Below are positions 36,397 through 45,416 of a stretch of 64,000 nt of DNA, piece after piece. The translations under genes were made by a program, and so were the position numbers. Numbering within the stretch: the stretch's first letter is position 1; each line of letters opens with the position of its first letter. The notes beneath the pieces are model-generated. The model was not told the DNA's origin. It worked only from the letters and a program-made list of their open reading frames with translations, and ran no database searches. The stretch is from Pandoraea eparura (GTDB lineage: Bacteria; Pseudomonadota; Gammaproteobacteria; Burkholderiales; Burkholderiaceae): contig NZ_CABPSH010000003.1 in assembly GCF_902459725.1 (NCBI RefSeq), positions 310,001-374,000 of the forward strand, read 5' to 3'.

Positions 36397-37128
36397 ATGG
36401 CCCGCTTCATTCCCGACACCAGCGTTCTGATGCGCGGTCATGGCGATAGCGCCCCGCAACGTTCCGAGCCCATGGCAATGCGCGATACCGGCAACGGCTT
36501 CAGCGCCAGCCACCGCCACACGCCGCACGGCGCCGATTCGGGTGCCGCCTCCGGGGCGGCATCGACCGCCTCCCCGTTCAACGCATCGCACGGCACCATG
36601 AGCGACCGACATACGAACCGCAACGATCTCGTCGCCGGCATCGTCCGCTCGCTTGGGCGCCGGCTCGCCGTGTACACCGCGCTCTATCACGCAGCGCTCG
36701 CCGAACAGCTCGGCCTGAACGTCACCGATCTGAATGCCCTTGATCTGATTCTCGAACTCGAATCGATCACCGCCGGTCAGCTCGCGGAACTCATGGGGGT
36801 CAGCTCGGGCGGCATCACCACGGTCATCGACCGGCTCGAGCGCGCGGGCTTCGTCGAGCGCGAGAAGAATCCGCACGATCGGCGCATGGTCATGATCCAC
36901 CCCATCGAAGCGCGTTGTGCGCAGATCGAACAATTCCTGTCGTCGGTCTCGCGCGAACTCACGGCGGTCAGCGCGGCGTACGACCACAGCGAACTGGCCG
37001 CGATCCACGATTTTCTGGTGCAAAGCATCCGCACCCTGAAGAGCGAAACCTTCCGTCTTCGCTTCGAGGCCGATCAGGACATCGCCGGTCTGGTCTCACA
37101 CAGCCGAAGCACGTCGACCAAGGGTTGA
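36397..37128 (+). CDS. MarR-family transcriptional regulator with N-terminal extension
   Basis: A 243-residue protein. The MarR winged helix-turn-helix covers about 85-190 (LNVTDLNALDLILELESITA, GQLAELMGVSSGGITTVIDR, LERAGFVEREKNPHDRRMVM). An N-terminal extension of about 65 residues is polar and low-complexity (SASHRHTPHGADSGAASGAA) and is probably genuine: AAGGAGATGCC precedes the ATG at 36397. MarR proteins bind palindromes and often regulate their own locus. It sits inside the lipoprotein cluster, so the lipoproteins or the shared promoter are likely targets. A downstream start at 36598 (MSDRHTNRNDL) would give the usual family length. Confidence 0.88.
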   Translation: MARFIPDTSVLMRGHGDSAPQRSEPMAMRDTGNGFSASHRHTPHGADSGAASGAASTASPFNASHGTMSDRHTNRNDLVAGIVRSLGRRLAVYTALYHAALAEQLGLNVTDLNALDLILELESITAGQLAELMGVSSGGITTVIDRLERAGFVEREKNPHDRRMVMIHPIEARCAQIEQFLSSVSRELTAVSAAYDHSELAAIHDFLVQSIRTLKSETFRLRFEADQDIAGLVSHSRSTSTKG

Positions 37129-37162
37129 GCGCGCCTCGACGGTCCCAACGAGGAGAAAAGTC

Positions 37163-38410
37163 ATGTCGAAGATTCTGCGTCCCACGATGCTGGCCGTGCT
37201 GGTGGCCAGCATCGTCGGTGTCACGGGTTGTTCCAGCTCGGGCGGCGGCAGCGGCGCCACGGCGAATACGCCGACGAACCCATCGGACCCGACAAATCCC
37301 GTCACGCCGACGAACCCGACGAATCCGACGAATCCGGCCACGAGCAGTACCGGTGTCGTCAGTTCGGTCGGCTCTGTGGTCAGCGCGCTCGGCAATCAGG
37401 TCGCCGGCACGACGGTGCCAGGCGTGTCGACGCAAGCCACGCAAGGCTTCGGCGGCGCGCTCACGCAAACCGGCAATGCCATCACGGATCTGGGTACGGG
37501 CGTGGGCAACGGACTGGGACAACTCGGCACGTCCGGCACGAACCCGGTCGGCACCACGCTCGCGAACACGGGCGGTGTCGTGTCCGATCTCGGCAATGCC
37601 GGGGTATCGCTCGGTAGCGGCATTGCCGGCATCGGCAAGAGCGGTCCGCTGGCGAACACACCGGTCGACACGCTCACCGGTGTGCTGGGCACCGCCGTCG
37701 CGACGGTCGGTCAGGGCGGTGTGCAAGGCGGCGCCGCACTCACGCAGGCACTGACGAGCGCCCCGGTCGTTCAGGCAGCGACGCCCCTCTCGTCGGCCAT
37801 CACACCGATCACGAATACCGTCGTGACAACCGCGCAAACGCTCGGCAGCACCACCGGTCTGGGCACGCCGGTGGCCGGTCTGCTGGGCACCCTGGGCGGC
37901 GCATTGAATTCGACCGGCGCGCAGGTCAAGTCTGCCGCACCGAACGCGGCCACCGCAAGCCTGGGCAATCCGCTGATGGCGCTGGGCAACACCGTCACGA
38001 GCGCGGGTGGCCTGCTCTCAGGCACTACCGGCACCACGCAACCCAATGCGCTCGGCAACGTGCTCGCCAGCGTGGGGAACACCACCGTGACGCCTACTAC
38101 GTCCGGCGGTACCAATCCGCTCGGATCCCTCACCGGACTGCTCGGTGGGCTCACGAGTGCGACGGGCGCCTCCGGCAACAATCCGCTGGGGGCCGTGACG
38201 GGCTTGTTGGGCGGTGTGACGAGCGCCGCCAGTGGCAGTGGCAGCAGTGGCGCAGGCACGGCGCTGGCACCTGTCACGACGCTACTGAGCACCGTCACGT
38301 CACCGCTCACGACGCTCGCCAGTGTCGGGTCGGGGAGTGGCGGCAGCACGGGCGCCACCAGCGGCCTGCTCGCGCCGGTGACCGGACTACTCGGTGGATT
38401 AGGCAAATAA
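37163..38410 (+). CDS. Gly/Thr/Leu-rich repeat lipoprotein 3
   Basis: A 415-residue paralogue of lipoproteins 1 and 2. Lipobox GVTGC (Cys23). After it come repeated Asn-Pro-Thr units (PTNPTNPTNPATSS), which are absent from the other two. The conserved core (STQATQGFGGALTQTGNAIT, VSLGSGIAGIGKSGPLANTP, PLSSAITPITNTVV) closely follows lipoprotein 2. The C-terminus repeats GGTNPLGSLTGLLGGLTSAT-type units and ends LLAPVTGLLGGLGK. GAGGAG lies 10 bases before the ATG. It is 34 bases after the MarR gene and ends the cluster. Confidence 0.85.
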   Translation: MSKILRPTMLAVLVASIVGVTGCSSSGGGSGATANTPTNPSDPTNPVTPTNPTNPTNPATSSTGVVSSVGSVVSALGNQVAGTTVPGVSTQATQGFGGALTQTGNAITDLGTGVGNGLGQLGTSGTNPVGTTLANTGGVVSDLGNAGVSLGSGIAGIGKSGPLANTPVDTLTGVLGTAVATVGQGGVQGGAALTQALTSAPVVQAATPLSSAITPITNTVVTTAQTLGSTTGLGTPVAGLLGTLGGALNSTGAQVKSAAPNAATASLGNPLMALGNTVTSAGGLLSGTTGTTQPNALGNVLASVGNTTVTPTTSGGTNPLGSLTGLLGGLTSATGASGNNPLGAVTGLLGGVTSAASGSGSSGAGTALAPVTTLLSTVTSPLTTLASVGSGSGGSTGATSGLLAPVTGLLGGLGK

Positions 38411-38572
38411 CGCGACATCGCAAGACGTCGCAGGATCGCGAGAGGGGGACGTCGGCGGGGTGCTGACCCAACGGCGACGGCGAACCCGGACAGTGAAGCG
38501 ACACTGGCCGGGCTTTGCCGTGTCTTGCGTCAGGCCATCGGAGCCCACGACGCACGCGCGGCAATGTGATCG

Positions 38573-38680
38573 CGGTGTTCTCGGTGTTCTCGGTGTTCTC
38601 GGTGTTCTCGGTGTTCTCGGTGTTCTCGGTGTTCTCGGTGTTCTCGGTGTTCGCGGTGTTCGCGGTGTTCGCGGTGTTTG
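38573..38680. repeat. 9-bp minisatellite, 12 copies
   Basis: Eight copies of CGGTGTTCT, then three of CGGTGTTCG, then one CGGTGTTTG, without interruption. The ordered variants suggest expansion by slippage or unequal exchange. Confidence 0.95.
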
Positions 38681-38805
38681 CGATCATCCCGCGGATCGAA
38701 ACGCGTGTGAGGACGCAACACGCCGCTGTCACGTTGTCATTTCATCGCCTTCGCGTAGCCAGTCTTGGCAGCAGCGCTGCCGTCACACTGTGCTCGCACG
38801 CCAAC

Positions 38806-38839
38806 AAAAAAGACCCGGACGAATGCTCGTCCGAGTCTT
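38806..38839 (-). terminator. Rho-independent terminator after the first DUF2147 gene
   Basis: On the minus strand AAGACTCGGACGA, loop GCAT, TCGTCCGGGTCTT (one mismatch), then a T-run. It lies about 60 bases after the stop at 38900. Confidence 0.85.
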
Positions 38840-38899
38840 CTTCTGCTGTGGGCGTCGTCCCGCTCGGGTCTACCTCGCAGGAGCGGTGGCAAAGCGAGC

Positions 38900-39382
38900 T
38901 TACTGGTCGCGGATCCAGGTCTGCGTGCGACCGAGCAGCGAAATGCCGAGGAAGCCGCGAACGTCGAGCTTCTTGCCGCCATCGATCACCGTGATCTTGC
39001 AGCTGTACTCCATGCCGTTTTCCGGATCGAGAATCTTGCCGCCGTCATACACGTCGCCATCCTTGCGGATGCCGCGAATGATCTGCATGCCCAGCATCTT
39101 CTGCCCCTTGCGTGCGTCCGTACAGGCCGTGCAGACGCGCTCCGGATCGTCGTTTTCGCCAAGCCCCTTGGTGACGACCCCGACATACTCTCCGTCCTTT
39201 TCCGTGATCGTGACGAGCGCCTTCGGCTTGCCGGTATTGTCGTCGATGGTCTTCCACACGCCGACCGGCGACATGTCGTTGGCCGCCACGGCCGCCTTGG
39301 CAACGCCACCCAGCAATGCCACCGCAATGAGCGCGTGCGCGCCCAGCCGTCGCCACGACGTCGCGTTCGAAATCTGCTTCAT
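38900..39382 (-). CDS. DUF2147 exported protein (copy 1)
   Basis: A 160-residue protein with a signal peptide (AHALIAVALLGGVAKAAVAA). The DUF2147 domain follows (PVGVWKTIDDNTGKPKALVT, EYVGVVTKGL, IIRGIRKDGDVYDGGKILDP, VRGFLGISLLGRTQTWIR), with a Cys pair (RVCTACTDAR) and a further Cys. The family is an uncharacterised, small beta-rich envelope protein type. ATG 39382 has GGGAGG about 9 bases upstream. It is about half identical by eye to the copy at 39571, which suggests duplication. Confidence 0.88.
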   Translation of the reverse strand: MKQISNATSWRRLGAHALIAVALLGGVAKAAVAANDMSPVGVWKTIDDNTGKPKALVTITEKDGEYVGVVTKGLGENDDPERVCTACTDARKGQKMLGMQIIRGIRKDGDVYDGGKILDPENGMEYSCKITVIDGGKKLDVRGFLGISLLGRTQTWIRDQ

Positions 39383-39570
39383 GATTGTCATCCTCCCGGA
39401 TACGGAATTGATTGTCGTAGGACTCGCGACAACCACCAGCGCCGCAACGCCATTCGCGCGAGTCGCTTTGCAGATTACGCCAAAGGCGTGACGCCGTGCT
39501 GAGGAAGTCCTCTAGGCGAAATCCGCCCGCGCGCGGTGGCCGGCGTCGATCCGCCCGCCATGGGATGGCA

Positions 39571-40071
39571 TTACGGTTCCCGTATCCAGGTCTGGGTGCG
39601 CCCGAGCCACGAGATGCCGAAATAGCCTCGCACTTCGAGCTTGCGGCCATCATCGACAACCTTCATCTGGCAGCCGTATTCGTGGCCGCTGTCCGGATCG
39701 AGAATCTTCCCACCGGTATATTCGTCGCGCTGCACGTCACGACGCAGGCCGCGAATGATCTGCAGCCCCTGGAGCTTCCTGTCTTTGCGCCAATCGGTGC
39801 ACGCGGTGCAGCGACGCTCGAGTGCGTCGCGCCTGCCGAGGCTTTTCGTTAGTGATCCAACGTATTCGCCGTCCTGCTCGGCGACGGTGATGAGTGCCTT
39901 CGCATCGCCGGTATCGTCGACGATTCGCCATACGCCGACCGGCGTCGTCATGTCCCCGGCCGCCAGCGCCACGACGGCACTGGACGACAGGAGCGCGGCG
40001 GCGCACCAACGCCCCAAGGATGCGACGCTCGGCATTGCGCCGACGGCGATTTTCGTTCCCGGTATCCGCAT
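39571..40071 (-). CDS. DUF2147 exported protein (copy 2)
   Basis: A 166-residue paralogue of the preceding entry. It has a signal peptide (LGRWCAAALLSSSAVVALAA) and then PVGVWRIVDDTGDAKALITV, EYVGSLTKSLGRRDALERRC, IIRGLRRDVQRDEYTGGKIL and VRGYFGISWLGRTQTWIR. The CTAC cysteine pair is conserved. The start at 40071 is 11 bases after the DUF2939 stop, suggesting they are co-transcribed. The ribosome-binding site is weak, so translation may depend on coupling. Confidence 0.86.
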   Translation of the reverse strand: MRIPGTKIAVGAMPSVASLGRWCAAALLSSSAVVALAAGDMTTPVGVWRIVDDTGDAKALITVAEQDGEYVGSLTKSLGRRDALERRCTACTDWRKDRKLQGLQIIRGLRRDVQRDEYTGGKILDPDSGHEYGCQMKVVDDGRKLEVRGYFGISWLGRTQTWIREP

Positions 40072-40082
40072 GATGTCGACGA

Positions 40083-40745
40083 TTACAACGGCGGCAAGGC
40101 AATCGCGGTCAGACGCCATTGCACGAGATTGCGCCGCGTCAGTGTGAACGTCACGACGCGCGTCGGACGGTCGCTGCGCGAGACATGCACGAGGAAGTGA
40201 TTGAAGTCCTGAAACTCGGTCCGAGTGATCGTGCGCGATGGCGTATCGCCCGCGGAAGACGACGCGCCGCCCGAGCCGGCATCGGGGGCATTCGGCGCCG
40301 CAGGGACCACCGGCGCATACGGGTCGGCCGACGCCGGCGGGGCGGCCTGCGCTTGTGGCGCCTGAGGTACCGCGTCGCGCGGCGCAGGCGCACCGGGCAC
40401 GGGCGGCAATCCGGTACTGTCGCCCCGCAGCATGGCCGCCACGGCTTCCGGCGTCAGCAGCGCCTCGACCACGCGATCCGACACCCAGCCGCCCAGCGCA
40501 AGGGCAAGCGCCCCGAAGGCGTTGCCGCGCTGCTTGTCCATCTGGCGCGAAAGTTCGTCGTGGAAACTCGATTTCAGGCTCTCGCGCACGGCCGGATAAT
40601 CGACGTACGAGGAGAGCGCGTTGGCATCGCGCGCATCGGCCGCGTCGCGCGCCCGCCACAACGTGTAGTACGGCGAGCCGAAGAGCAGACCCAGCACGAC
40701 AACCAGGGACCCGAGGGATATCGCGATCGTTGACAGCTTACGCAT
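40083..40745 (-). CDS. DUF2939 membrane-anchored protein
   Basis: A 220-residue protein with one N-terminal membrane segment (TIAISLGSLVVVLGLLFGSP). The DUF2939 core follows (YYTLWRARDAADARDANALS, YVDYPAVRESLKSSF). A Pro/Ala-rich linker (about 115-170) separates it from a C-terminal beta segment (FQDFNHFLVHVSRSDRPTRV). Function unknown; probably a periplasmic domain tethered to the inner membrane. It is first of a two-gene unit with DUF2147 copy 2. Confidence 0.85.
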   Translation of the reverse strand: MRKLSTIAISLGSLVVVLGLLFGSPYYTLWRARDAADARDANALSSYVDYPAVRESLKSSFHDELSRQMDKQRGNAFGALALALGGWVSDRVVEALLTPEAVAAMLRGDSTGLPPVPGAPAPRDAVPQAPQAQAAPPASADPYAPVVPAAPNAPDAGSGGASSSAGDTPSRTITRTEFQDFNHFLVHVSRSDRPTRVVTFTLTRRNLVQWRLTAIALPPL

Positions 40746-40963
40746 TGCAGAACTCCGTCGATCAAACTGCGCATGGTAGGCGACGTCTCGCCGCCCTCGC
40801 CTGCCGGCTTACATTGCTTTACAAATCTTTACAGCAAGCGGCCCCGCGCCCTTTTACTCTGGAAGCGTAGCCCCAATTGCGTGTCACGTCCCGGCGCCCG
40901 TCCATCCGACAGGCCGCGCACGTGCAAGGTACGCGGCAGTTCAACCGACAAGGAGGTGGCAAG

Positions 40964-41287
40964 ATGCGTCATGCCCGACTTGTCCGGATGACGTGTTGCA
41001 TTATGCTGGCCGTCGCCGCCCTGAGCGCAACGGCCCAACCGCCGTCGAACCGCCCGTTTTTCCAACGGTGGTTCGTCCAAGGTGCAGAGCGCCAGGACGG
41101 ACATGGCGACAACCGCGGCGGCGCACGGGCCGGAGCGTCACGGCCGCCACCGCAGGACGTGCGGCCGCAGGGCGACTTGCGCGGCGACATCTACAACCAT
41201 CTGCGCGAACAGCGGCAACCGCCCCCGCCCCCGCCCTCGCCCGCTGACAATCCGCGTCAGCGCGACCGCGGCGCCCGCTCACGCTGA
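40964..41287 (+). CDS. Small secreted basic/proline-rich protein, unknown
   Basis: A 107-residue protein with a signal peptide (RMTCCIMLAVAALSATAQ). The mature part is Arg/Gln/Pro/Gly-rich and probably disordered (RPPPQDVRPQGDLRGDIYNH, QPPPPPPSPADNPRQRDRG). AAGGAGGTGG lies just before the ATG at 40964, which supports this start over one at 40877. It has no family I recognise. It is divergent from the DUF2939 gene. Confidence 0.7.
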   Translation: MRHARLVRMTCCIMLAVAALSATAQPPSNRPFFQRWFVQGAERQDGHGDNRGGARAGASRPPPQDVRPQGDLRGDIYNHLREQRQPPPPPPSPADNPRQRDRGARSR

Positions 41288-41351
41288 ATCTCGCACTCAG
41301 TCCTACGCGGAAGCCATTGACGCGTCGAGACTCAGGCGCCGCGCACCACGC

Positions 41352-42449
41352 TCACGTGAGCGACGTATCCACCACGCGCCGGGGCGCTTCGAGATACTCC
41401 AGAGACTGCATCTCCACGAGACGCGAGACCGTGCGCGTAAATTCGTTGGCGAGCGTGCCCTCCTGATACAGCTCCTCGGGCGCCACTTCCGCCGAGATCA
41501 GTAGCTTGACCTTGTGGTCGTAGAAGACGTCGACGAGCCACGTGAAGCGGCGTGCTTCCGAGGCCATGCGCGGCGTCATCTTCGGCACATCCGACAGCAC
41601 AACGGTGTGGAAGCGATTGGCCAGTTCGAGATAGTCGTTCTGCGAGCGCGGGCCACCGCACAACATATGGAAGTCGAACCACACCACGCCGCCGGCGCGG
41701 CGCAGCGCCTTGAGCTCACGCTGCTCGATGTGCAGCAGCGGGCTTTCATCCGGCACCCCGGCGATCTCGGCAAACGCCGCGCGCAGCGCTCGATTCGCCT
41801 CGTTGCCGAGGGGATAGTGATAAACCTGCACCTGCGCCAGCGTGCGGCGGCGATAGTCGACGCCGGCATCGACGTTGAGCACGTCGAGCTTCTCTTCGAG
41901 CAGCCGGATCGCGGGCAGCACGCGGTCGCGGTGCAAGCCGTCCGGGTAGAGCGTGTCGGGACGGTAGTTCGACGTCATTACGAACTGCACGCCGTTCTTG
42001 AACAGCTCGGCAAGCAGGCGGTGCAGGATCATGGCGTCGGCCACGTCGGACACGTGGAATTCGTCGAAGCAGATCAAGCGATACCGTTTGGCGATGCGCT
42101 TGGCCAGTTCGTCGAGCGGGTCGGGCTGTCCCTTGAGCGCCTGCAACTGATGATGCACCTCGCGCATGAACTCGTGGAAGTGCAGGCGCGTTTTGCGCTG
42201 CAGCGGCACCACCGAGTAGAAGCTGTCCATCAGGAAGCTCTTGCCGCGGCCGACCCCGCCCCAGAGGTACACGCCCTTGGGCAGATCGGGATGCACGAGC
42301 CACTTCTTGAAGGTGTTCGAACGCTTGGCCTTGTATGCCGCCCATTCGTCGTAGCACTGTTGCAGACGCTCGACGGCGCGCTCCTGCGCCTCATCGGGCT
42401 CGTAGCCGCGAGCGGCCAGTTCCTGTTGATAGTATTCGCGAACGTTCAT
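41352..42449 (-). CDS. zapE: Cell division ATPase ZapE (AFG1-like)
   Basis: A 365-residue AFG1/ZapE family ATPase. In E. coli it binds FtsZ and is needed for division under stress. Walker A is GGVGRGKS near residue 64 and Walker B is LICFDEFHVSD. Further family motifs are MTSNYRPDTLYPDGLHRDRV and FTWLVDVFYDHKVKLLISAE. It lies downstream of the sucA-sucB-lpdA operon, separated by a terminator. Confidence 0.95.
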   Translation of the reverse strand: MNVREYYQQELAARGYEPDEAQERAVERLQQCYDEWAAYKAKRSNTFKKWLVHPDLPKGVYLWGGVGRGKSFLMDSFYSVVPLQRKTRLHFHEFMREVHHQLQALKGQPDPLDELAKRIAKRYRLICFDEFHVSDVADAMILHRLLAELFKNGVQFVMTSNYRPDTLYPDGLHRDRVLPAIRLLEEKLDVLNVDAGVDYRRRTLAQVQVYHYPLGNEANRALRAAFAEIAGVPDESPLLHIEQRELKALRRAGGVVWFDFHMLCGGPRSQNDYLELANRFHTVVLSDVPKMTPRMASEARRFTWLVDVFYDHKVKLLISAEVAPEELYQEGTLANEFTRTVSRLVEMQSLEYLEAPRRVVDTSLT

Positions 42450-42487
42450 GCGGTGCGGCGACCGGCCGGGGGGCAGAGGAAATCGGG

Positions 42488-42517
42488 AAAAAACAAAGGC
42501 GAGTTGCCTCGCCTTTG
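42488..42517 (-). terminator. Rho-independent terminator of the suc operon
   Basis: On the minus strand a perfect 10-bp stem (CAAAGGCGAG, loop GCAA, CTCGCCTTTG) is followed by six T residues, 26 bases after the lpdA stop. Confidence 0.93.
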
Positions 42518-42542
42518 ATCGTACTCGTCAGCCTGAAGCGAC

Positions 42543-43970
42543 TTACTTGTTCAGCGCGCGCTTCTCGACATCGAGGGCGGCTTCACGCATCACTTCCGAC
42601 AGCGACGGGTGCGGATGGCAGATACGGCCGATGTCTTCCGACGCCGCCTTGAACTCCATCGCCACCACGGCTTCGGCGATCAGGTCCGAGGCGTTCAGAC
42701 CGATCACGTGCACGCCGAGGATTTCGTCGGTCTTGGCATCGGCCAGCACCTTCACGAAACCGTCCGACGAGCCCATGCCCAGCGCACGGCCGTTGGCCGC
42801 GAACGGGAACTGACCCGGCTTGAACTCACGGCCTTCGGCCTTCAACTGCTGCTCGGTCTTGCCGACCCAGGCGATTTCCGGCGAGGTGTAGATCACCCAC
42901 GGAATGCAGTTGTAGTCGATGTGCGGCTTCTGGCCCGCGATGACTTCCGCCACCAGCACGCCTTCGTCTTCGGCCTTGTGCGCGAGCATCGGGCCGCGCA
43001 CCACGTCGCCAATCGCGTACACGTTCGGCAGCTTGGTGCGGCAGTGGTCGTCCACCGGGATGAAGCCGCGCTCGTCGGTCGCCAGACCGATGTTGCCCAG
43101 GCCCAGCTCATCAGTGTTCGGCACGCGACCGACCGACACGATAAGACGGTCGACTTCGAGCGTCTTGGCGTTGCCGTCCTTGTCCGTGTAGCTGATCGTG
43201 ACGTTGTCCTTGCCGGTCTTGACTTCGCCGACCTTCACGCCGACGTTGATGTCCAGACCCTGCTTCTTGAACTGCTTGGCGGCTTCCTTGGCCACGCCGG
43301 CATCGGCGGCGGCCAGGAATTCCGGCATCGCTTCGAGCACGGTGACTTCAGCACCCAGACGGCGCCACACCGAACCCAGCTCCAGCCCAATCACGCCGGC
43401 GCCGATCACGCCGAGCTTCTTCGGCACGGTGTCGAACGAGAGCGCACCCTCGTTGTCCGAGATGAGCTTGTTGTCGACCGGCATACCCGGAAGATGGCGA
43501 GCCTTCGAACCCGTGGCGATGATGATGTTCCTGGCCGTGACCGATTCGGCCTCGGCACCCTTCACATCGATCTGATAGCCGCCGTCGTTCTTGGCCACGA
43601 TCGTGCCGTGACCCTTGAGCCACGTGATCTTGTTCTTCTTGAACAGGTATTCGATACCGCCGGTCATCTTGTCGACGATACCTTGCTTGCGCGCGAGCAT
43701 CTTCGCGATGTCGATCTTGACATCCGACGTGGTGATCCCGTGGTCGGCCAGATGATGACCGATCTTCTCGAACTCTTCCGACGAGGCGAGCAGCGCCTTC
43801 GACGGAATGCAACCGACGTTCAGGCAGGTCCCGCCGAGCACCATCTTGCCGGTCGGGTTGGTCCACTTCTCGACGCAGGCAACCGAGAAACCGAGTTGGG
43901 CGGCGCGGATGGCGGCAATATAACCACCGGGGCCGGCGCCGATAACGACTACATCAAATTCTTTTGCCAT
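42543..43970 (-). CDS. lpdA: Dihydrolipoyl dehydrogenase (E3)
   Basis: Flavoprotein that reoxidises dihydrolipoamide on SucB with NAD+. It has 475 residues. The FAD motif is GAGPGG (11-16), the redox-active disulfide is Cys49-Cys54 ([14 protein letters not shown]), and the NAD-binding motif is [10 protein letters not shown]. The second FAD site is [20 protein letters not shown] and the C-terminal catalytic His-Glu pair is in [10 protein letters not shown]. It is third gene of sucA-sucB-lpdA, 97 bases after sucB, so this is the E3 dedicated to 2-oxoglutarate dehydrogenase. Confidence 0.97.
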   Translation of the reverse strand: MAKEFDVVVIGAGPGGYIAAIRAAQLGFSVACVEKWTNPTGKMVLGGTCLNVGCIPSKALLASSEEFEKIGHHLADHGITTSDVKIDIAKMLARKQGIVDKMTGGIEYLFKKNKITWLKGHGTIVAKNDGGYQIDVKGAEAESVTARNIIIATGSKARHLPGMPVDNKLISDNEGALSFDTVPKKLGVIGAGVIGLELGSVWRRLGAEVTVLEAMPEFLAAADAGVAKEAAKQFKKQGLDINVGVKVGEVKTGKDNVTISYTDKDGNAKTLEVDRLIVSVGRVPNTDELGLGNIGLATDERGFIPVDDHCRTKLPNVYAIGDVVRGPMLAHKAEDEGVLVAEVIAGQKPHIDYNCIPWVIYTSPEIAWVGKTEQQLKAEGREFKPGQFPFAANGRALGMGSSDGFVKVLADAKTDEILGVHVIGLNASDLIAEAVVAMEFKAASEDIGRICHPHPSLSEVMREAALDVEKRALNK

Positions 43971-44067
43971 TTTGTTTGTGACTCACTGAAGGTAGACGGC
44001 AGGGGGAGGCGCGGCGCGCCGGCCATGCGAGGATGGCCGGGCGACACCGCGCAGTGCGCGCTAACGC

Positions 44068-45327
44068 TTACAGGTCGAGCAGCAGGCGGGCCGGATCTTC
44101 CAGCGCTTCCTTCATGGCGACGAGGCTCAGCACGGCTTCGCGACCGTCGATGATACGGTGGTCGTAGCTCATGGCCAGGTAGTTCATCGGGCGAATGACG
44201 ATCTCGCCGTTCTCCACCACCGCGCGGTCCTTCGTGGCGTGCACGCCCAGAATGGCCGACTGCGGCGGGTTGATGATCGGAGTCGACAGCATCGAACCGA
44301 ACACACCGCCGTTCGAGATCGAGAACGTACCGCCGGTCATTTCTTCGATCGACAGCTTGCCGTCGGCGGCCTTCTTGCCGTATTCGGCAATCTTCTTCTC
44401 GATGTCGGCCAGGCTCATCTGGTCGGCATTGCGCAGAATCGGCACCACCAGACCACGCGGCGAACCGACCGCGATACCGATGTCGAAGTAGCCGTGATAG
44501 ACGATGTCGTTACCGTCGATCGAGGCGTTCACGGCCGGGTACTTCTTGAGCGCGTGGACGGCGGCCTTGACGAAGAACGACATGAAGCCCAGCTTCACGC
44601 CGTGCTCCTTCTCGAACTTGTCCTTGTACTTGTTGCGCAGATCCATCACCGGCTTCATGTTGACCTCGTTGAACGTGGTCAGAATGGCGTTGGTCTGTTG
44701 CGATTGCAGCAGGCGCTCGGCAATACGGGCGCGCAGGCGCGACATCGGCACGCGCTGTTCCGGACGGCCTTCGAGCGACGTGTCGCGGCCGACCGAAGCG
44801 GCCACCGACGGCAGCGCGGCACGTTGGGCCGGTGCCGGAATCGACGAGGCGGCGGCGGCGGGCTTGGCGCCGGCGGCCAGGGCGTCGCCCTTGGTCACGC
44901 GACCGTCGCGGCCCGAGCCGGCCACGTCCGCGGCCGACAGGTTCTTCTCGGCCAGCACCTTGGCGGCGGCCGGGCTGGCGATGCCACCCGATGCCCCACC
45001 GGCGGCAGGCGCAGCGGCCGATGCGGCAGCCGGTGCAGCGGCTTCCGCCGGCTTGGCGGCGACCGGCGCGGCAGCGCCTGCCTTGGCTTCCGTGTCGATC
45101 TTGGCGATGATTTGTTCGGACGTCACGGTATCGCCGGCGGCGGCGGTCACTTCGACGATCACACCCGCGGCGGGCGCCGGCACTTCCAGCACGACCTTGT
45201 CGGTTTCGACTTCGATCACGGTTTCATCTTGGGCGATGGCTTCGCCGACTTTCTTCTTCCAGTCGAGCAGCGTGCCTTCGGAAACCGACTCGGAGAACTG
45301 GGGGACTTTGACTTCAACAATGGCCAT
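44068..45327 (-). CDS. sucB: Dihydrolipoyllysine succinyltransferase (E2 of 2-oxoglutarate dehydrogenase)
   Basis: A 419-residue E2. It has one lipoyl domain (1-75) with lipoyl-lysine Lys44 in [10 protein letters not shown], then a long Ala-rich flexible linker. The peripheral subunit-binding domain covers about 120-160 ([31 protein letters not shown]). The catalytic acyltransferase domain ends with the active-site His and Asp in [11 protein letters not shown] chose ATG 45327 because [15 protein letters not shown] is the family start and AGGA lies upstream. It is between sucA and lpdA. Confidence 0.97.
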   Translation of the reverse strand: MAIVEVKVPQFSESVSEGTLLDWKKKVGEAIAQDETVIEVETDKVVLEVPAPAAGVIVEVTAAAGDTVTSEQIIAKIDTEAKAGAAAPVAAKPAEAAAPAAASAAAPAAGGASGGIASPAAAKVLAEKNLSAADVAGSGRDGRVTKGDALAAGAKPAAAASSIPAPAQRAALPSVAASVGRDTSLEGRPEQRVPMSRLRARIAERLLQSQQTNAILTTFNEVNMKPVMDLRNKYKDKFEKEHGVKLGFMSFFVKAAVHALKKYPAVNASIDGNDIVYHGYFDIGIAVGSPRGLVVPILRNADQMSLADIEKKIAEYGKKAADGKLSIEEMTGGTFSISNGGVFGSMLSTPIINPPQSAILGVHATKDRAVVENGEIVIRPMNYLAMSYDHRIIDGREAVLSLVAMKEALEDPARLLLDL

Positions 45328-45416
45328 TTCTGGATCCTGGATTCGATAAACGTTCAATTCGGAAATACGGCAGCGGCCGTCCCTGGGGGAGGACGACCGC
45401 TGTAAGACCTAACCGG

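Larger units (their letters stand above)
38411..38899. other. Intergenic region with a 9-bp minisatellite and a terminator
   Basis: 489 bases between two convergent genes. They hold the tandem repeat at 38573-38680 and the DUF2147 terminator at 38806-38839. Open frames across the repeat on both strands (VFS, ENT or REH repeats) have no start signals and I do not call them. Confidence 0.6.

Noticed and set aside
33504-38410. Reading the three lipoproteins as collagen-like triple helices
   Set aside because: They are Gly-rich but have no sustained Gly-X-Y triplets; periodicity is closer to 27 residues with Leu/Val spacing.
38515-38732. Open frames through the 9-bp minisatellite encoding VFS, ENT or REH repeats
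   Set aside because: Open frame is a consequence of the repeat unit; no ribosome-binding site and no non-repeat domain on either strand.
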